7,989 bases of DNA from Clostridia bacterium (lineage in GTDB: Bacteria > Bacillota_A > Clostridia > Oscillospirales > Acutalibacteraceae): NCBI GenBank assembly GCA_017445685.1, contig JAFSTS010000061.1:1-7989 (forward strand), read 5' to 3'. Below the pieces are notes generated by a model. The model was given only the letters and a program-made list of their open reading frames with translations, ran no database searches and was not told the origin of the DNA. A program made the position numbers and the translations under genes. Below, one piece after another: positions 6,006 through 7,989 of this stretch; position 1 is the first letter of the stretch, and each line of letters begins with the position of its first letter.

Positions 6006-7150
6006 TTTATCTTGACAATGCCGCGACCACTTACCCTAAACCTGCGAGTGTTTCCCGGTCGCTTCATCAGTCGGTTTTGTTTTATGGAGCAAATCCCGGC
6101 AGGAGCGGCTATGAAATGTGCATGAACACGGCACAGCGCGTATATTCCGTCAGAAAAAAACTGGCTGATTTCTTTGGCGCAGACGAGCCTGAAAATGTGG
6201 TTTTTACTTCAAACTGCACTCATGCGCTCAATATAGCGATAAACGGATTTGCCAAAAACTCGTCTCATGTTCTTACTTCATGCCTTGAACACAACAGCGT
6301 AATGCGTCCGCTTGAACAGATGAGAAAAGACGGCAGGATATTTTACGATTGCGTAAAAATCGGAAGAAGCGACGAAGAAACGGTTGAAAACTTCAAATCT
6401 CTTTTGTCAAGAAGAACTTCCCTTATCGTCTGCACTTATGCGTCAAATGTTTTCGGTGATATTTTGCCGATCAGGGCGATCGGTCAGCTTGCAAAGGAAA
6501 TGAACATTCCCTTTGTTGTTGACGCCGCTCAGGCTGCCGGCGTATTGAATATAAACATGAAAAAAGATAATATCTCCTGTCTTTGTCTTCCCGGTCACAA
6601 GGGTCTGTACGGGCCGATGGGAACGGGAGCCATGATACTTTCCGGAGATCATCTTCCAAAGCCTCTTTTGCTCGGCGGCACCGGCACGCTTTCGAAGATA
6701 CTCGATCAGCCGGAGGAGCTGCCGGAACGGTACGAGAGCGGAACGCTTAATGTTCCGGGCATATCGGCGTTTGGAGAAGGCGTTGATTTTGTAAAAAATG
6801 TCGGCTTGAAAAAGATCAGATATCATGAAAATTCTCTTGCCGAATACCTTTACTCCAATCTCAGCAGTATAGAACAAGTAAAGCTGTATCATCCGTTTGA
6901 CTGTGAGAGACGAGCGCCGGTCATATCGTTCAATGTCGGCGATTTGCCGTGCGAAAGGGCAGGCGAGATCCTTGCAAGCGAAGATATAGCCGTCAGATCG
7001 GGATTTCACTGCAATGTATGCGCGATTAATTTTTTTAACACCGACTCTATCGGAACCGTAAGAGCGTCGGTTTCATATTTCAACTGTAAAAAAGATATAG
7101 ACATTTTGTTAAATTCCATTAAAAAAATTGCGAAAAAACAATTTATATGA
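6002..7150 (+). CDS. Class V aminotransferase, cysteine desulfurase family protein
   Basis: A PLP-dependent fold type I enzyme of 382 residues, of the kind described as TIGR01977 (EF2568-like cysteine desulfurase family), probably removing sulfur or selenium from cysteine or selenocysteine. The start MIYLDNAATTYPKP is characteristic. H97 (CLEHNSV) matches the cofactor-stacking His, D174 (VVDAAQAAG) the pyridine-nitrogen Asp, and K200 (PGHKGLYGPMGTG) the Schiff-base Lys. ESGTLNVPGI follows at about residue 246. The catalytic-loop Cys is C337 in RSGFHC, before GTVRASVSYFN. A second Cys, C340, gives Cys-x-x-Cys where many relatives read HCAPLAH. The ATG overlaps the DUF3343 stop, so the small protein is the likely partner. 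It is distinct from housekeeping IscS/NifS by motif and length. Whether it serves Fe-S, thio-cofactor or selenium chemistry cannot be told from this window. Confidence 0.88.
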   Translation: MIYLDNAATTYPKPASVSRSLHQSVLFYGANPGRSGYEMCMNTAQRVYSVRKKLADFFGADEPENVVFTSNCTHALNIAINGFAKNSSHVLTSCLEHNSVMRPLEQMRKDGRIFYDCVKIGRSDEETVENFKSLLSRRTSLIVCTYASNVFGDILPIRAIGQLAKEMNIPFVVDAAQAAGVLNINMKKDNISCLCLPGHKGLYGPMGTGAMILSGDHLPKPLLLGGTGTLSKILDQPEELPERYESGTLNVPGISAFGEGVDFVKNVGLKKIRYHENSLAEYLYSNLSSIEQVKLYHPFDCERRAPVISFNVGDLPCERAGEILASEDIAVRSGFHCNVCAINFFNTDSIGTVRASVSYFNCKKDIDILLNSIKKIAKKQFI

Positions 7151-7156
7151 TACAAT
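7128..7156 (+). promoter_or_regulatory. SigA-type promoter with extended -10 for cdaA
   Basis: TTGCGA (7128-7133) matches TTGACA at four of six positions. A 17-base spacer leads to TACAAT (7151-7156), five of six to TATAAT, preceded by TG at 7148-7149 for the extended -10 form TGATACAAT. Transcription should start near 7163. The boxes overlap the last codons of the aminotransferase gene, so cdaA can be expressed apart from the genes upstream. Confidence 0.7.
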
Positions 7157-7158
7157 AT

Positions 7159-7182
7159 GTTTCGGTAAAACAAATCCGAAAC
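7159..7182. promoter_or_regulatory. 7-bp perfect inverted repeat at the predicted cdaA transcription start
   Basis: GTTTCGG (7159-7165) is mirrored by CCGAAAC (7176-7182) with a 10-base A-rich loop. It starts 3 bases after the -10 box, so it spans the expected start site and early leader. No T run follows the right arm (it continues GGAAGTAAAG), which argues against an intrinsic terminator for the aminotransferase gene. A repressor operator or a 5' stabilising hairpin both fit. Confidence 0.5.
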
Positions 7183-7207
7183 GGAAGTAAAGCAAGTGAG
7201 GGAGAAT

Positions 7208-7989
7208 ATGGCTGAATTTTTCTCAAAACTCATAAATGTGTGTCAATCGTTTTCTTTTAAAGATTTCCTTGACATTTGCCTTGTTGCGTTTGTAATATAC
7301 AATTTAATAAAAATGCTGCGTGAGACGAGGGCTTTCCAGCTCATCAAGGGAATTATCATGTTCGGCTTGGTGTATATCGTCATCAATATGCTCAATATGC
7401 AGGCAAGCACATACCTTGCCAATCTTTTGATTTCAAATCTGATCGTAGTTCTCGTCATTATCTTTCAGCCTGAGCTTCGTCACACTCTCGAAAGCACCGG
7501 CAGAAGCTCTCTTGCAAAAATCAAGGATCAGATCGTAAAGCCGAAAAATACTAAGGCAGTCAACGAGAACGTCAAGAGGATGATCGAATCCTTTGCCGTA
7601 GCCTGTAAAAACATGAGCGAGGAAAAAATCGGCTCTCTTACTGTTTTTGAGAGGACGACTCTTCTCGGCGAAGTTATCTCCAACGGAACGATCATAGACG
7701 CTGCCCCGACGAGCCAGATGTTTTGCAATATTTTCTATCCCAAAGCTCCGTTGCACGACGGCGCTGCGATCGTCAGAAAAGACAGGATATATGCCGCAGG
7801 GTGCATTTTGCCGCTGACTCAGAAGAACAACGATGTCGACAAGAATCTCGGCACCCGTCACAGAGCGGCTATCGGCATGAGCGAACAGAGCGACGCCGTT
7901 ATAGTAGTGACATCCGAAGAAACGGGAATCATCTCCGTCGCATACAAGGGTAAGCTTAAAAGAGAGCTTGACATCGAAAATGTCAGCGA
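7208..7989 (+). CDS. cdaA: Diadenylate cyclase CdaA (c-di-AMP synthase), 3' partial
   Basis: Condenses two ATP into the second messenger c-di-AMP, which controls potassium and osmolyte balance and is linked to cell-wall stability in Firmicutes. The frame runs from ATG 7208 off the right edge (260 codons, no stop), nearly the full family length (273 in B. subtilis). Three N-terminal membrane helices lie at about residues 19-37, 43-63 and 68-86, ending in IFQPELRHTLE. The DAC domain follows: FERTTLLGEVI at about 145, the catalytic DGA motif at D184-A186 (PLHDGAAIV), and the ATP-binding RHR at R217-R219 (GTRHRAAIGMSE). GAGGGAG (7198-7204) is the ribosome site. It has its own promoter and so appears to begin a new transcription unit. 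In related bacteria cdaA is followed by cdaR (ybbR) and glmM, which would lie beyond the window. Confidence 0.96.
   Translation, partial: MAEFFSKLINVCQSFSFKDFLDICLVAFVIYNLIKMLRETRAFQLIKGIIMFGLVYIVINMLNMQASTYLANLLISNLIVVLVIIFQPELRHTLESTGRSSLAKIKDQIVKPKNTKAVNENVKRMIESFAVACKNMSEEKIGSLTVFERTTLLGEVISNGTIIDAAPTSQMFCNIFYPKAPLHDGAAIVRKDRIYAAGCILPLTQKNNDVDKNLGTRHRAAIGMSEQSDAVIVVTSEETGIISVAYKGKLKRELDIENVS

Noticed and set aside
6443..7009. Minus-strand frame of 188 codons opposite the aminotransferase
   Set aside because: It covers the PLP-lysine and C-terminal coding regions of a clear enzyme and shows no motif or start signal of its own.
7159..7182. Rho-independent terminator after the aminotransferase gene
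   Set aside because: The 7-bp stem has no following T run and sits just downstream of a good -10 box, so an operator or leader hairpin fits better.
7243..7861. Minus-strand frames opposite cdaA
   Set aside because: The plus strand encodes an unbroken CdaA with DGA and RHR motifs; the minus-strand frames are shadows.

Overview
The window looks like a chromosomal housekeeping segment from a Gram-positive anaerobe of class Clostridia, most likely the Ruminococcaceae/Oscillospiraceae side. The grounds are: the alaS-HIT-comEC-holA gene order, an RNase M5-type Toprim protein with a DUF4093-like tail, a DUF3343 protein paired with a class V aminotransferase, a CdaA-type diadenylate cyclase, strong AGGAGG-like ribosome binding sites, and moderate G+C with A-rich lysine codons. 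This is inferred from gene content; no rRNA or other marker is present to fix the taxon. All genes read on the + strand, and I see no mobile element, CRISPR array, tRNA or rRNA.

Region 1 (2-5700) is one tight gene train: alaS (5' end outside the window), a HIT hydrolase, a ComEC membrane protein without the metallo-beta-lactamase domain, holA, an RNase M5-like Toprim gene and ispF. Gaps are 14, 4 and 0 bases, then two ATGA overlaps, so the genes are almost certainly co-transcribed and partly translationally coupled, although they serve translation, DNA uptake, replication, 5S rRNA maturation and isoprenoid synthesis. The RNase M5-like gene is split by a one-base frame change at a run of eight A (5033-5040). 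The first frame stops at 5055, but the second frame continues with family-like sequence to a stop at 5236 that overlaps the ispF start. Removing one A gives a 195-residue protein of normal family length.

Region 2 (about 5701-7150) is a two-gene unit: a 77-residue DUF3343 protein (Pfam: putative Se/S carrier-like) and a 382-residue cysteine-desulfurase-family enzyme, joined by an ATGA overlap. Together they suggest a sulfur or selenium relay. The leader has an 8-bp inverted repeat whose right arm runs into the ribosome binding site.

Region 3 (7128-7989) starts with the clearest promoter in the window (extended -10, 17-base spacer). A 7-bp inverted repeat lies at its predicted transcription start. 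It drives cdaA, the membrane diadenylate cyclase that makes c-di-AMP, which runs off the right edge.

Nothing here is a wholly unknown system. The points most worth following up are the frameshifted RNase M5-like gene, the DUF3343/desulfurase pair with its unusual Cys-x-x-Cys active loop, and the two inverted repeats in front of regions 2 and 3.
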